A DNA stretch of 64,000 nucleotides from Glandiceps talaboti (GCF_964340395.1 NC_135570.1:5790322-5854321); one strand, 5' to 3'; numbered from the stretch's first letter, positions 61,707 through 63,609 are shown. Translations and numbers: made by a program. The notes: generated by a model from the sequence alone, not told the origin.

Positions 61707-63035
61707 ATAATATCACCACATTATTTTCTCTGACAATATGAAATACTTGAAGGGGAATGCCATGGCACTCCTCAAAAGAAAGGCATTTCCATAAACTATG
61801 TGTTCTGGTCAGTCATGTCATGATTTTACATCACCTACAATTACTTGAGATTTCAGAAAAACATGAAGTTGATCTTTTGCCTTTATACACTATCTTGGCT
61901 TTTATCTGTGCCTTTTAAACAGATGGTAGAAGAATTATACACAATGCTAATATCTCTGCCTTTATAAAATGAACACTCTACTCCTCAACCCAAAGAACAT
62001 CAATGTAGAATTCATCTGTTCCTAAGACAACCAGAAAACAGTTTGTACCTGGACAATTGAGTTCATCAGATCCATCCGCACAGTCAGGTTGTCTATTACA
62101 ATGTTGTGAGTTTGGTATACATCCACCATCAGTACATCTGAAGTCCTCTAAACATGTGTGAATAGACAAATGTGTACAGCACATTGTAGGTTAATGTTAA
62201 CTAGCTCAGTTTGATACAACTATACAGAAATCAATAAGAAACTGCATATGCTACACTTTCAGATAGCAACTGCCATTTCTTTCTACATTTAGTGTGAATG
62301 AAATAAACCGTGATACTGCAACTAGACGCAGACACACGAGTGCCAATGTTTTGATGTCTGCATGGTGACACATTTAGTCCATTTCATTCAGACAAAAAGT
62401 TCAAGAAACTGTATTCATTAAATTGTATTATCTTAAAGCATAGCTGATGTGCATCCGCAGTTTCTTATTGATTTCTGCATATGGTTGTATCAAACAGAGG
62501 CAATGAACAGAGACCTGAAATATGCTGTATTACTATGTTAGTGTCACAGTTAGTGATTGAGTCTTGTATTTCAAAGTATTCATCTCGTGAATGCAACACA
62601 ATTAACCTATAATACTTACACCACCTTACAGTAAAACTCACATTTGTAGTCTGAACATAGCTATAGACTAGAGTGTAAAACATAAATGTCATTAAATATT
62701 GTCTACATCTCATCAAGACACTGGTTGTGACACTGCTTTTTACTCTAATCAGTTTGCTGGGTTCATTACCTGAATTAGTCTAAATACAATCAATTGAGAA
62801 TAATAACATTACAACATACTTTCCAAGCAAGCAGGTTGTTGACATACATAATAAAATGCCTGTGAGCAATCACCAAGAAACCACTTGTTTTGGTATGTTG
62901 TGGACCAGTCTACACCAGCACATTTGTTATCGGTGTGTTCATTTGATGGATGGTCTTCCCATGACCAGAATCCTTCATAGGCAGAGGCTAGGGAATCATC
63001 TCCCCATTCATAATTATCATAAGAACCATGAAATC
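21070..63035 (-). CDS. Gene A: giant SVEP1-like mosaic membrane protein, 5' end outside the window
   Basis: Forty-six minus-strand exons (A1-A46) with GT-AG boundaries chain in phase without a break. Their lengths sum to 8705 nt plus one base from the preceding exon, or 2902 codons including the stop. Residue map within the window: lectin 1-72, LDLa 73-105, CUB1-3 106-483, Sushi1-4 484-733, cbEGF1-2 734-843, Sushi5-8 844-1124, HYR1 to 1203, Sushi9 to 1273, X1 to 1428, GCC2/3 x3 to 1584, EGF1-12 to 2049, pentraxin-like to 2263, HYR2 to 2345, Sushi10 to 2412, X2 to 2550, GCC2/3 x3 to 2710, EGF13 to 2750, transmembrane exon to 2782, tail to 2901. The Sushi-HYR-Sushi-GCC2/3-EGF-pentraxin core is the SVEP1 order; the lectin/LDLa/CUB head and C-terminal membrane anchor are not SVEP1 features. 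It is probably a cell-surface adhesion or recognition receptor. The span includes introns. Confidence 0.9.
21851..21947 (-). CDS. Gene A exon A45: transmembrane helix
   Basis: Encodes TKQKMEG, then the hydrophobic run [19 protein letters not shown] and TVLARK. The run of about 23 nonpolar residues is flanked by Lys/Glu outside and Arg-Lys inside, a type I anchor. It contains small-xxx-small glycine motifs (G-V-G-G-G) of the kind that favour helix packing. Phase 1 to 2, acceptor cacag, donor GTAAGT. Confidence 0.92.
22217..22480. repeat. 42-bp tandem repeat spanning the 5' splice site of exon A44
   Basis: The unit on the minus strand reads GTGATATGATAGCTATACCA followed by GGTAAAGGTGATGTC. It is the end of exon A44 plus its donor. 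Copies recur at exact 42-bp steps (22271, 22313, 22355, 22397). GT donors are retained at 22474, 22412, 22372, 22330, 22288 and 22246. Confidence 0.92.
22475..22594 (-). CDS. Gene A exon A44: EGF 13, membrane-proximal; donor inside 42-bp repeats
   Basis: Encodes [33 protein letters not shown] and MITIP. The last EGF before the membrane. 120 bp, phase 1-1, donor GTAAGG. The final ~22 bp and donor are copied in a 42-bp array in the intron (22217-22480). Read-through from the first donor stays open for 12 codons to a TAG, giving a form lacking the membrane helix. Confidence 0.92.
22940..23285. repeat. Degenerate ~45-bp minisatellite next to exon A43 donor
   Basis: Units of the type TTCCCTACAAAGCTATGGAC followed by ATGTGACTGTTG, seven or so copies. 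It ends directly at the A43 donor but does not copy exon sequence. Confidence 0.8.
23288..23449 (-). CDS. Gene A exon A43: GCC2/GCC3 repeat 6
   Basis: Encodes [34 protein letters not shown] and LDDCKQG. GCC2/GCC3 pattern. 162 bp, phase 1-1, donor GTAAGA. A degenerate minisatellite starts immediately past the donor (22940-23285). Confidence 0.94.
23666..23798. mobile_element. MITE family M1, complete copy
   Basis: 133 bp bounded by inverted ends TGTTATTCTCCAATATTTTT and its complement AAAAATATTGGGAATAACA. The interior is also self-complementary (GTGACC...GGTCAC). No coding capacity. Other copies are at 38262 and 56268. Confidence 0.88.
24425..24478. repeat. ACAG tetranucleotide microsatellite
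   Basis: About 13 near-perfect AGAC units. Confidence 0.96.
25425..25600 (+). repeat. Dispersed repeat family D1, copy 3
   Basis: TTTCAATCCCGGGTCTTC, ATTAGTGTTATC, CATTCTATTGTTCTGG, CTTTAGCTCTGTCAAGC, TTTTAATCCTAATTTGAAG. The fullest single copy, about 170 bp. Confidence 0.7.
25900..26060 (-). repeat. Dispersed repeat family D2-like, copy in minus orientation
   Basis: The minus strand shares GGCCAAAAAAAATAA, GTAGGTAGGTTGG, ATTTTATTTTATTTTAT, AATTGTTTTTT and GATGGTCAGAATAC with 44285-44460, about 160 bp at clear similarity. Confidence 0.7.
27130..27290 (-). repeat. Dispersed repeat family D1, minus-strand copy
   Basis: AGTTGGTCTAGAACAAAAG, ATCCTATGTAATCCTTAT and GAGATAACACTACTAAAAG match the left half of the D1 foldback at 31836. 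Confidence 0.65.
27638..27793 (-). CDS. Gene A exon A42: GCC2/GCC3 repeat 5
   Basis: Encodes [33 protein letters not shown] and SFSECIG. GCC2/GCC3 pattern. 156 bp, phase 1-1, found by motif; donor GTATGT. Followed by the longest intron of the gene (4.2 kb). Confidence 0.92.
28030..28945. mobile_element. Foldback element with ~190-bp arms and internal 55-bp array
   Basis: The left arm (about 28040-28230: TTGAAATTGTGATTGCA, GGGTTGGACTCAAAAATCCA, AACATTACAATTTGTGTTCT) is repeated as reverse complement at about 28762-28945. Between the arms lies a 55-bp tandem array. No ORF of note. It has the form of a non-autonomous foldback DNA transposon. Confidence 0.85.
28441..28765. repeat. 55-bp tandem repeat inside the foldback element, about 6 copies
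   Basis: Unit contains CATAATACCACTAGTGTG and CAGTGCAAGTAATCACCAG, at 28477, 28531, 28586, 28641, ~28695 and 28757. Single related words are found at 32245, 38430 and 49170. Confidence 0.9.
29353..29514 (-). CDS. Gene A exon A41: GCC2/GCC3 repeat 4
   Basis: Encodes [34 protein letters not shown] and SQSMCLG. Clear GCC2/GCC3. 162 bp, phase 1-1, donor GTAAGT. Confidence 0.94.
29820..30270. repeat. 53-bp tandem repeat spanning the 5' splice site of exon A40
   Basis: Minus-strand unit: GTAAGTAGTTATCAAGTGTT, then CACTTGGACAAGTTCAG and TATAATGGTCTGTGTG. The last 45 bp or so of exon A40 and its donor are repeated eight times. GTAAGT donors lie at 30214, 30161, 30108, 30055, 30002, 29949, 29896 and 29836. 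The central copies are nearly identical. Confidence 0.95.
30215..30375 (-). CDS. Gene A exon A40: domain X2, end; donor starts a 53-bp tandem array
   Basis: Encodes [20 protein letters not shown], an acidic stretch [15 protein letters not shown] and [17 protein letters not shown]. Phase 2 to 1, donor GTAAGT. The last 45 bp or so and the donor are repeated eight times in tandem into the intron (to about 29820). Reading past the first donor gives GGT AAG TAG, an immediate stop. Confidence 0.9.
30779..31031 (-). CDS. Gene A exon A39: domain X2, first part, with dibasic cleavage motif
   Basis: Encodes [14 protein letters not shown], a likely helix [57 protein letters not shown] before SQ is a strong proprotein-convertase site. 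The layout (strand, Cys, helix, Cys, strand, final strand) parallels X1 in A22. Donor GTATGT was chosen over the earlier GTGTGT because only it gives the phase 2 that A40 requires. Confidence 0.88.
31395..31540 (+). repeat. Dispersed repeat family D1, copy 4
   Basis: ATTCAATCCCAAGTCCTTG, AGGATTACATAAAACC, ATTCTGTTGTTCTAGACC, TTCTAAAGTTCTTCCATGC. It lies directly beside the donor of exon A38. Confidence 0.65.
31565..31765 (-). CDS. Gene A exon A38: Sushi 10
   Basis: Sushi-like domain following HYR2: [47 protein letters not shown]. It has the six-cysteine type, like Sushi 9. 201 bp, phase 1-1, donor GTATGG. Confidence 0.92.
31836..32110. repeat. Dispersed repeat family D1, head-to-head foldback copy
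   Basis: Left half AGTTGGTCCAAAAG, ATCCTATGTAATCCTTAT, ACCTGGGATTGAG is the reverse complement of the right half CAACCCCAGGTTGTC, AAGGATTACATAGGAT. The centre is GGGCCTTTAAAGACC. This suggests D1 is a foldback element whose other copies are single halves. Confidence 0.75.
32467..32605. repeat. Short foldback repeat
   Basis: Left arm GAGTACTTATTTGCAC, GCTTGCAGTG, TTTCTGC is mirrored by the reverse complement of the right arm (GCACTAGTGC, TTGCAGTG, TTCTCTGC). Arms about 60 bp, imperfect. Found in the intron before A38; two opposing short open frames here are shadows. Confidence 0.6.
32799..33044 (-). CDS. Gene A exon A37: HYR domain 2
   Basis: HYR domain: [49 protein letters not shown]. It has the D-x-x-P-P start and the D-x-x-G-N-x-A-x-C end. 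246 bp, phase 1-1, acceptor tttacag, donor GTAAGT. Confidence 0.95.
33200..34350 (-). mobile_element. Decayed LINE fragment: end of a non-LTR reverse transcriptase
   Basis: The minus strand encodes pieces of the RT C-terminal half in three frames: [38 protein letters not shown], then [20 protein letters not shown] and [15 protein letters not shown], then [18 protein letters not shown]. The pattern [FL]-K-[FY]-[AS]-D-[DA] holds the catalytic box (second Asp replaced by Ala) and the L-N-V-x-K-T-K-E motif, as in L2/CR1-type elements. Stops and frameshifts (e.g. near 34090) show it is dead. It is 5'-truncated beside exon A36. Confidence 0.85.
34366..34655 (-). CDS. Gene A exon A36: pentraxin-like domain, end
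   Basis: Encodes [35 protein letters not shown] and AGSCTVG, the pentraxin ending F-x-G-x-I-x-x-[FV]-N-[IV]. Then come [14 protein letters not shown] and [17 protein letters not shown], a Cys-containing linker. Phase 2 to 1, donor GTAAGA. A decayed LINE fragment begins within about 20 bp of this donor. Confidence 0.9.
35043..35345 (+). repeat. Dispersed repeat family D2, plus-oriented copy (~300 bp)
   Basis: Shares CTCAATTTTAGAATAGGTGG, GGTAGGTAG, GTGAGTGTCT, TTGGTTTCTTC-like words, ACAGCCATTATAGATTGGAA, and CATCCACTATTTC with 40770-41055 in the opposite orientation. Confidence 0.82.
35457..35642 (-). CDS. Gene A exon A35: pentraxin-like domain, part 2
   Basis: Encodes [34 protein letters not shown] and [18 protein letters not shown]...W-Y-I-D-G is the central signature of pentraxin/LamG folds. 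186 bp, phase 2 to 2, acceptor attacag, donor GTAAGT. Confidence 0.92.
36101..36266 (-). CDS. Gene A exon A34: pentraxin-like domain, part 1
   Basis: Encodes [34 protein letters not shown] and FQLLTSQDG. The F-T-[LV]-x-x-W-[IV]-[RK] strand is the start of a pentraxin/laminin-G jelly roll, in the place SVEP1 carries its pentraxin domain. Phase 1 to 2, donor GTAAGA. Confidence 0.9.
36840..37100 (-). CDS. Gene A exon A33: end of EGF 10, EGF 11 and EGF 12
   Basis: Encodes [38 protein letters not shown], then [16 protein letters not shown] and [14 protein letters not shown]. Both full domains are calcium-binding EGFs. 261 bp, phase 1-1, acceptor ttcacag, donor GTAAGT. Confidence 0.95.
37127..37556. 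repeat. 49-bp minisatellite, about 9 copies
   Basis: Unit ACTAGGAGTGCTATTCCAAA followed by GCAAAACAAATGATGGCC and ATACTTTG. Copies differ at a few positions only. It lies just upstream of the A33 acceptor but does not include exon sequence. Confidence 0.95.
38099..38223 (-). CDS. Gene A exon A32: end of EGF 9 and EGF 10
   Basis: Encodes [10 protein letters not shown], then [16 protein letters not shown] and FTCDCVTG. Calcium-binding EGF start S-I-D-D-C. Phase 2 to 1, acceptor ttgacag, donor GTATGT. The next intron contains a 49-bp minisatellite ending near the acceptor of A33. Confidence 0.92.
38262..38411. mobile_element. MITE family M1, second copy
   Basis: 150 bp with inverted ends TGTTATTCCCCAATATTTTT and AAAAATATTGGAGAATAACA. 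It inserted about 35 bp upstream of the A32 acceptor. Confidence 0.88.
38639..38838 (-). CDS. Gene A exon A31: EGF 8 and EGF 9 (most)
   Basis: Encodes [30 protein letters not shown], then [16 protein letters not shown] and KFC. EGF9 is finished by SCTSGW...C in exon A32. Phase 0 to 2, acceptor ttttag, donor GTATTT. No long ORF marks the exon; it was found by motif and phase. Confidence 0.92.
39480..39628 (-). CDS. Gene A exon A30: end of EGF 6 and EGF 7, with duplicated acceptor
   Basis: Encodes [35 protein letters not shown], then [17 protein letters not shown]7 carries an extra C-x-C-P-G-F-x-C-x-C segment. Phase 1 to 0, donor GTATGT. The acceptor and first ~45 bp of this exon are copied ~72 bp upstream (39660-39713), where the copy has no donor of its own. 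Confidence 0.9.
39628..39713. repeat. Tandem duplication of the 3' splice site and start of exon A30
   Basis: The minus strand has two copies, about 72 bp apart, of CAGGTGCACTTTGTGATGAA followed by GTAGATATTGATCCATG. Only the downstream copy continues into the full exon. Both have an AG preceded by a pyrimidine-containing stretch. Confidence 0.85.
40181..40384 (-). CDS. Gene A exon A29: EGF 5 and EGF 6 (most)
   Basis: Encodes [27 protein letters not shown], then [17 protein letters not shown] and [14 protein letters not shown]6 is completed by ALC in exon A30. N-I-D-D-C is a calcium-binding start. 204 bp, phase 1-1, donor GTTAGT. Confidence 0.95.
40770..41055 (-). repeat. Dispersed repeat family D2, minus-oriented copy
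   Basis: The reverse complement carries TTCAATTTTAGAATAGGTGG, GTGTGAGTGTCT, ATTACAGATTGGAAGAAC and CATCCACTATTTCTCATG. It aligns over about 285 bp to 35043-35345. Confidence 0.82.
41110..41474 (-). CDS. Gene A exon A28: EGF 2, 3 and 4
   Basis: The longest internal exon (365 bp) encodes the end of EGF1 and three EGF domains: [13 protein letters not shown] / [26 protein letters not shown] / [14 protein letters not shown], and [12 protein letters not shown] / [14 protein letters not shown]. The third lacks the usual GG before its third Cys. Phase 2 to 1, donor GTGAGT. Confidence 0.95.
41982..42006. repeat. GGTA microsatellite
   Basis: Six TAGG units. Confidence 0.9.
42123..42213 (-). CDS. Gene A exon A27: EGF 1 of 12
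   Basis: Encodes [30 protein letters not shown]. Non-calcium EGF; its last cysteine comes from exon A28. Phase 1 to 2, donor GTGAGC. A three-copy ~63-bp tandem repeat lies just upstream in the intron (42216-42390). Confidence 0.92.
42216..42390. repeat. ~63-bp tandem repeat upstream of exon A27, 3 copies
   Basis: Unit ACATGATCAGACGTTACTGC followed by AATGATGTCATCAATATG and TAAATGACAATGTATC. It lies in the intron just before the A27 acceptor, without exon sequence. Confidence 0.88.
42579..42740 (-). CDS. Gene A exon A26: GCC2/GCC3 repeat 3
   Basis: Encodes [33 protein letters not shown] and SSSDCIG. GCC2/GCC3 pattern. 162 bp, phase 1-1, with the less usual donor GTTAGA. Confidence 0.9.
42773..42975. 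repeat. ~77-bp tandem repeat spanning the 5' splice site of exon A25
   Basis: Minus-strand words ACTGAATGTCAGTCCTG, CCAGAAGATAC and GAGTATACCCAGTGTATA occur in the exon end and again one and a half times in the intron (anchor CATTCAG on the plus strand at 42958, 42880, 42804). More diverged than the A40 and A13 arrays, so older. Confidence 0.85.
42904..43053 (-). CDS. Gene A exon A25: GCC2/GCC3 repeat 2, donor inside a tandem repeat
   Basis: Encodes [37 protein letters not shown]. 150 bp, phase 1-1, donor GTATGT. Roughly the last 60 bp plus the donor region are repeated about 1.6 times more in the intron (42773-42903). Reading past the donor meets a stop at once (ATA GGT ATG TAA). Confidence 0.92.
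43304..43459 (-). CDS. Gene A exon A24: GCC2/GCC3 repeat 1
   Basis: Ephrin-receptor-like cysteine-rich repeat: [39 protein letters not shown]. It matches G-T-Y-Q...G-Q-x-x-C-x-x-C-P of GCC2/GCC3. 156 bp, phase 1-1. Confidence 0.92.
44011..44257 (-). CDS. Gene A exon A23: domain X1, end, and lead into GCC2/GCC3
   Basis: Encodes [40 protein letters not shown] and [16 protein letters not shown]. It finishes X1 and begins the cysteine-rich entry to the ephrin-receptor-like repeats. Phase 0 to 1, acceptor ccccag, donor GTAAGT. Confidence 0.86.
44285..44460 (+). repeat. Dispersed repeat family D2-like, plus copy
   Basis: GGCTAAAAAAATAATTTTGT, GGGGTAGGTAGATC, ATTTTATTTTATTTTATG and GATGGTCAGAATACC match the reverse complement of 25900-26060. 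Confidence 0.7.
45107..45324 (-). CDS. Gene A exon A22: domain X1, first part (unrecognised)
   Basis: Encodes [15 protein letters not shown], a likely helix [17 protein letters not shown], strand FLFLCDRN and [11 protein letters not shown] do not recognise the family. Cysteines sit before the helix and after the next strand. It has the same position (after HYR-Sushi, before GCC2/GCC3) as X2 in exons A39-A40. Phase 1 to 0, donor GTGAGT. Confidence 0.88.
45948..46157 (-). CDS. Gene A exon A21: Sushi 9
   Basis: Sushi-like domain after [54 protein letters not shown]. This is the longer six-cysteine Sushi type seen next to HYR domains. 210 bp, phase 1-1, donor GTAAGT. Confidence 0.92.
46776..47012 (-). 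CDS. Gene A exon A20: HYR domain 1
   Basis: HYR (hyalin repeat) domain: [41 protein letters not shown]. The D-x-x-P-P...C-P and D-x-x-G-N-x-A-x-C ends are diagnostic. One 237-bp phase 1-1 exon, donor GTAAGA. Confidence 0.95.
47417..47553. mobile_element. 137-bp hairpin element with 45-bp near-perfect arms
   Basis: Left arm TAGTCTCGCTGCCAGACTCT through AATCTGTTTAC (to 47461). Right arm 47509-47553 is its reverse complement with a difference around TAGAC/TCGAG. GC-rich relative to the surroundings. CCTGTAT flanks both sides (47408-47414 and 47554-47560), a plausible target-site duplication. It has the form of a small MITE. Confidence 0.88.
47798..47908 (-). CDS. Gene A exon A19: Sushi 8, end, with arginine-rich insert
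   Basis: Begins [17 protein letters not shown], continues TRKRRQSDE and ends [12 protein letters not shown], the W...I-P-x-C close of a Sushi domain. Two strongly basic clusters match proprotein-convertase sites, RKRR followed by QS being the best. The insert interrupts a Sushi domain at an intron. 111 bp, phase 1-1, donor GTGAGT. Confidence 0.87.
48289..48450 (-). CDS. Gene A exon A18: Sushi 8, first part
   Basis: Encodes [29 protein letters not shown] and [11 protein letters not shown]. The Sushi domain is unfinished here and is completed by exon A19. Phase 1-1, donor GTAGGT. Intron upstream of its acceptor holds a GATT microsatellite. Confidence 0.9.
48529..48615. repeat. GATT tetranucleotide microsatellite
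   Basis: About 21 perfect TTGA units between the A18 acceptor and P1 copy 3. Confidence 0.97.
48652..49106. mobile_element. Palindromic repeat family P1, full-length copy (455 bp)
   Basis: Begins AAAGGGGAACACCACTCCAG and ends with the complement CTGAAGTGGTGTTCCCCTTC. The two arms of about 200 bp each read as inverted copies (CATTTTCATAAACTATGGGT and its complement) around a centre containing TGAATATTCATG. No ORF. A long foldback MITE. Confidence 0.88.
49288..49461 (-). CDS. Gene A exon A17: Sushi 7
   Basis: Sushi domain: [47 protein letters not shown]. 174 bp, phase 1-1, donor GTAAGT. Found by motif; all four canonical cysteines and the W are present. Confidence 0.92.
49536..50287. mobile_element. 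MITE family M3 copy interrupted by SINE S1
   Basis: Ends AAAGGGGCACAAGCTGAGTT and the complement of TAAAGTGGCACCAACTGAGT form terminal inverted repeats of about 25 bp. Internal words CTGAACTCAAACCTGGTAT, AGACAATTGTAATGTCATAG and CTAGAATAGTTTA match the uninterrupted copy at 60886-61263. SINE S1 occupies 49820-50192. Confidence 0.85.
49820..50192 (+). mobile_element. SINE family S1, complete copy
   Basis: tRNA-like head TCATGATGGGTGAATGGTTA (A box) and GGTTTGAGCCC (B box). Then comes a conserved body (CAACCCAGCTGTATAATTGG, GGACCTGGTAGGATA, CCAGGGAGTTGAGGAAG). The tail is AGCGCTTTATAAGAATCCAA followed by ATT repeats. The head resembles a Ser/Leu-type tRNA. About 370 bp. Confidence 0.88.
50722..50913 (-). 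CDS. Gene A exon A16: Sushi 6
   Basis: Sushi domain: [46 protein letters not shown]. 192 bp, phase 1-1, donor GTAAGT. Confidence 0.93.
51206..51409 (-). CDS. Gene A exon A15: Sushi 5
   Basis: Divergent Sushi domain: [13 protein letters not shown], then [20 protein letters not shown] and MPQCIG. The second Cys is replaced (ISIIPQMGF), but the G-F...L-x-C-x-x-x-G-x-W/L...P-x-C frame is clear. 204 bp, phase 1-1. Confidence 0.87.
51428..51725 (-). mobile_element. SINE family S1, minus-strand copy, head truncated
   Basis: The minus strand carries AAGTCCTTGTGCAAGATTTG, CAGCTGTATAATTGGGGACC, TGGTAGGATAG and CCAGGGAGTTGAGGAAC, with the tail AAAGTGCTACATAAAAATT. It lies immediately upstream of exon A15 with its tRNA-like head missing. 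Confidence 0.85.
51816..52266. mobile_element. Palindromic repeat family P1, second full-length copy
   Basis: About 450 bp from GAACACTCCAGGAAATA to the complement TTTCCTTGAGTAGCATTCCC. Arms are more diverged than at 48652. Ends some 40 bp from the A14 donor. Confidence 0.8.
52305..52499 (-). CDS. Gene A exon A14: calcium-binding EGF 2 with extended last loop
   Basis: Encodes [38 protein letters not shown], then a long Gly/Ser loop before NRTCV. Calcium-binding EGF signature with about 20 extra residues between the fifth and sixth cysteines. 195 bp, phase 1-1, donor GTAAGT. Confidence 0.92.
52595..53160. repeat. 80-bp tandem repeat spanning the 5' splice site of exon A13, 7 copies
   Basis: Minus-strand unit: TCTTATGAATGTCGCTGTAC, ACCTGGTTATGAAGTTTCAC, CCACTAGTCAATCACAGTGT, CAAGGTAAGAGATGATTGGT. 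It is the second half of the cbEGF exon plus donor. GTAAGA donors lie at 53089, 53009, 52929, 52849, 52769, 52689 and 52605. Copies are nearly identical. Confidence 0.96.
53090..53224 (-). CDS. Gene A exon A13: calcium-binding EGF 1
   Basis: Encodes [34 protein letters not shown] and SECQ. D-x-D-E-C and the N-x-x-G-S-Y/F-x-C-x-C motif define a calcium-binding EGF, with a candidate Asn hydroxylation site. 135 bp, phase 1-1, donor GTAAGA. The second half of this exon and its donor are tandemly copied into the intron (52595-53160). Confidence 0.93.
53345..53480. repeat. Hairpin-forming dispersed sequence, related to 10735-10870
   Basis: TGCTGAACACACAGCATGATTG is followed 55 bp later by the near-complement CAATCATGCTGTATTCAGCA. 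The flank GTTGTTTTACTTG and AAAACTCT words also occur in the gene B intron at about 10735-10870. Confidence 0.5.
53893..54084 (-). CDS. Gene A exon A12: Sushi 4, with duplicated 5' splice site
   Basis: Sushi domain: [40 protein letters not shown], ending LTSCIG. Phase 1-1, donor GTAAGT. The last 21 bp of the exon plus donor are repeated directly downstream, giving a second donor GTAATT (exon end at 53872). It would add seven in-frame residues (KLTSCIG repeated) without a stop. Confidence 0.9.
54121..54705. repeat. GGT/GAT-rich degenerate trinucleotide tract
   Basis: About 580 bp of mixed GAT, GGT and AGT triplets. It gives Met/Val, Asp/Gly and His/Thr shadow frames on both strands, none with gene-like composition. 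Confidence 0.95.
54753..54944 (-). CDS. Gene A exon A11: Sushi 3
   Basis: Sushi domain: [45 protein letters not shown]. 192 bp, phase 1-1. The intron downstream (54085-54752) is filled with a GGT/GAT-rich degenerate trinucleotide repeat. Confidence 0.93.
55654..55830 (-). CDS. Gene A exon A10: Sushi 2
   Basis: Sushi domain: [43 protein letters not shown]. 177 bp, phase 1-1, acceptor ttttag, donor GTAAGT. Textbook four-cysteine spacing with an additional Cys. Confidence 0.92.
55938..55995. repeat. TATT tetranucleotide microsatellite
   Basis: About 14 TTTA units. Confidence 0.95.
56268..56392. mobile_element. MITE family M1, third copy (left end lost)
   Basis: The right end AAAAATATTGGAGAATAACA and inner GTGACCTAAGG / CTTAGGTCAC are kept. 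The left inverted end is absent. Confidence 0.8.
56595..56783 (-). CDS. Gene A exon A9: Sushi 1
   Basis: Sushi/CCP domain in one phase 1-1 exon: [29 protein letters not shown] and DGPPRCK. It has the C-x-C...G-Y...C-x-x-x-G-x-W...P-x-C framework with an extra Cys in CDFCG. 189 bp. Acceptor tttacag, donor GTAAGT. Confidence 0.9.
57774..57945 (-). CDS. Gene A exon A8: CUB3, second half
   Basis: Encodes [19 protein letters not shown], then [20 protein letters not shown]. It follows the CUB pattern V-x-D-G...M-x-x-x-F-x-S-D...GF-x-A-x-[FY]. No long ORF marks this exon; it was found by domain motif and by phase. Phase 0 to 1, donor GTTAGT. Confidence 0.88.
58651..58823 (-). CDS. Gene A exon A7: CUB3, first half
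   Basis: Encodes [20 protein letters not shown], then [23 protein letters not shown] start with C-G-T-I-T-S-P-G-Y and C-x-W. Phase 1 to 0, acceptor tcttag, donor GTGAGT. Confidence 0.92.
58864..59275. repeat. ~20-bp minisatellite, about 20 degenerate copies
   Basis: Units of ATAGCAACAAGAATACAACC. Spacing and sequence vary, so the array is old. It lies between A6 and A7 and is not exon-derived. Confidence 0.9.
59433..59631 (-). CDS. Gene A exon A6: CUB2, second half
   Basis: Encodes [13 protein letters not shown], then [18 protein letters not shown] and ATYKKG. Good CUB ending. Phase 0 to 1, donor GTAAAT. The intron after it contains a long AGCAACAAGAATACAAC-type minisatellite. Confidence 0.92.
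59641..59735. repeat. AATG tetranucleotide microsatellite
   Basis: About 20 ATGA/ACGA units beginning only ~10 bp upstream of the A6 acceptor, so its length could affect that splice site. Confidence 0.95.
59987..60240 (-). CDS. Gene A exon A5: CUB2, first half with a cysteine-rich insertion
   Basis: Encodes [20 protein letters not shown] and then about 30 extra residues, including [15 protein letters not shown] and [14 protein letters not shown], before the normal strand DIVTLQ. The exon is 254 bp where its counterparts are about 130-175 bp. The insertion is acidic and adds three cysteines to a CUB domain. Phase 1 to 0 is kept, so it is a genuine in-frame expansion rather than a missed intron: no GT-AG pair is needed to keep the frame open. 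Confidence 0.87.
60604..60808 (-). CDS. Gene A exon A4: CUB1, second half
   Basis: Encodes DFVTVYKHG, then [19 protein letters not shown] and LTWEA, the conserved D-x-[VL]-x-V-Y and F-x-S-D...K-G-F end of CUB. Acceptor ttttag, donor GTAAGT, phase 0 to 1. Confidence 0.92.
60886..61263. mobile_element. MITE family M3, uninterrupted copy
   Basis: Shares ACTGATCTCAAACCTGGTAT, AGACAATTGTAATGTCATAG, ACTAGAATAGTTTAATC and the end AACTCAGCTTGTGCCACTTT with 49536-50287. Serves as the empty-site reference for the SINE insertion there. Confidence 0.8.
61311..61441 (-). CDS. Gene A exon A3: CUB1, first half
   Basis: Encodes [20 protein letters not shown], then [10 protein letters not shown]. Typical CUB start with S-P-N-Y-P and both cysteines of the first disulfide. 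Phase 1 to 0, donor GTGAGT, as in B7. Confidence 0.92.
61500..61705. repeat. AATC/AGTC tetranucleotide microsatellite
   Basis: About 200 bp of ATCA units with a block of GTCA units in the middle, just upstream of exon A3. Confidence 0.96.
61749..61930 (+). repeat. Palindromic repeat family P1, partial copy
   Basis: AAGGGGAATGCCATGGCAC, ATTTCCATAAACTATGTG, ACATCACCTACAATTAC, ACATGAAGTTGATC. One arm only. Confidence 0.75.
62049..62147 (-). CDS. Gene A exon A2: LDL-receptor class A domain
   Basis: One LDLa repeat: [17 protein letters not shown], then [14 protein letters not shown]. Six cysteines and a full calcium cage (DGSDE). 99 bp, phase 1-1, identical in length to B6. Confidence 0.94.
62820..63035 (-). 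CDS. Gene A exon A1: C-type lectin domain, C-terminal half
   Basis: Encodes [45 protein letters not shown] and PAC. It has the lectin end pattern W-x-x-x-x-C...[FY]-x-C. Phase 1-1, 216 bp, matching exon B5. The loop DHPSN sits where sugar-binding lectins have EPN or QPD, and the WND position reads LGD, so canonical calcium-sugar binding is doubtful. The upstream half and signal peptide lie beyond position 64000. Acceptor tttgcag, donor GTATGT. Confidence 0.92.
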
Positions 63036-63609
63036 CTGCAAATAACAAAATTAAAAAAGAAGTTATTTTTACCCTGACTATAGAAGTTTTAATAGTCGAT
63101 AGTCTGACAAGCTATGTATACTTAGTCTTCATGTAATCTGTTGTCTATTCTGGTCTATAGTCTACTGCCCCATTACTGTGTCTAGTCTGTTCTTGTCTAC
63201 TCTAGTCTATAGTCTACTTTAACCTAGACTAAGTCTAGCATATTCTAAGACTAGTACATATGTTTTTCTAGTCTAGCCTAGTCATGTAAAAATCAAATAA
63301 ATTTTATATCAAATTGCAGAAAAGCGTATTCCATTCATGTCAGGATATCAAGTGTAATGTAATGTTCTATATAATAAACTGGAAGTTTTGTCTGACAACA
63401 GGGTTGGTGGGGGGTATGTATGTGGTTTTTGGTACCTGTGGTTACCCACCAGAGGAGTGCCACCCTATGTATGTATCCTCTATAAGCCAACAGGACACAT
63501 CACTGCCACACAGCATATTTCTTGTAAGATATAAAAAAATGGATATTCCCCATCCCTAACTATCATGCAAAGACTCACAAGAACCACTATTGTTTTATAT
63601 TATAAAGTC

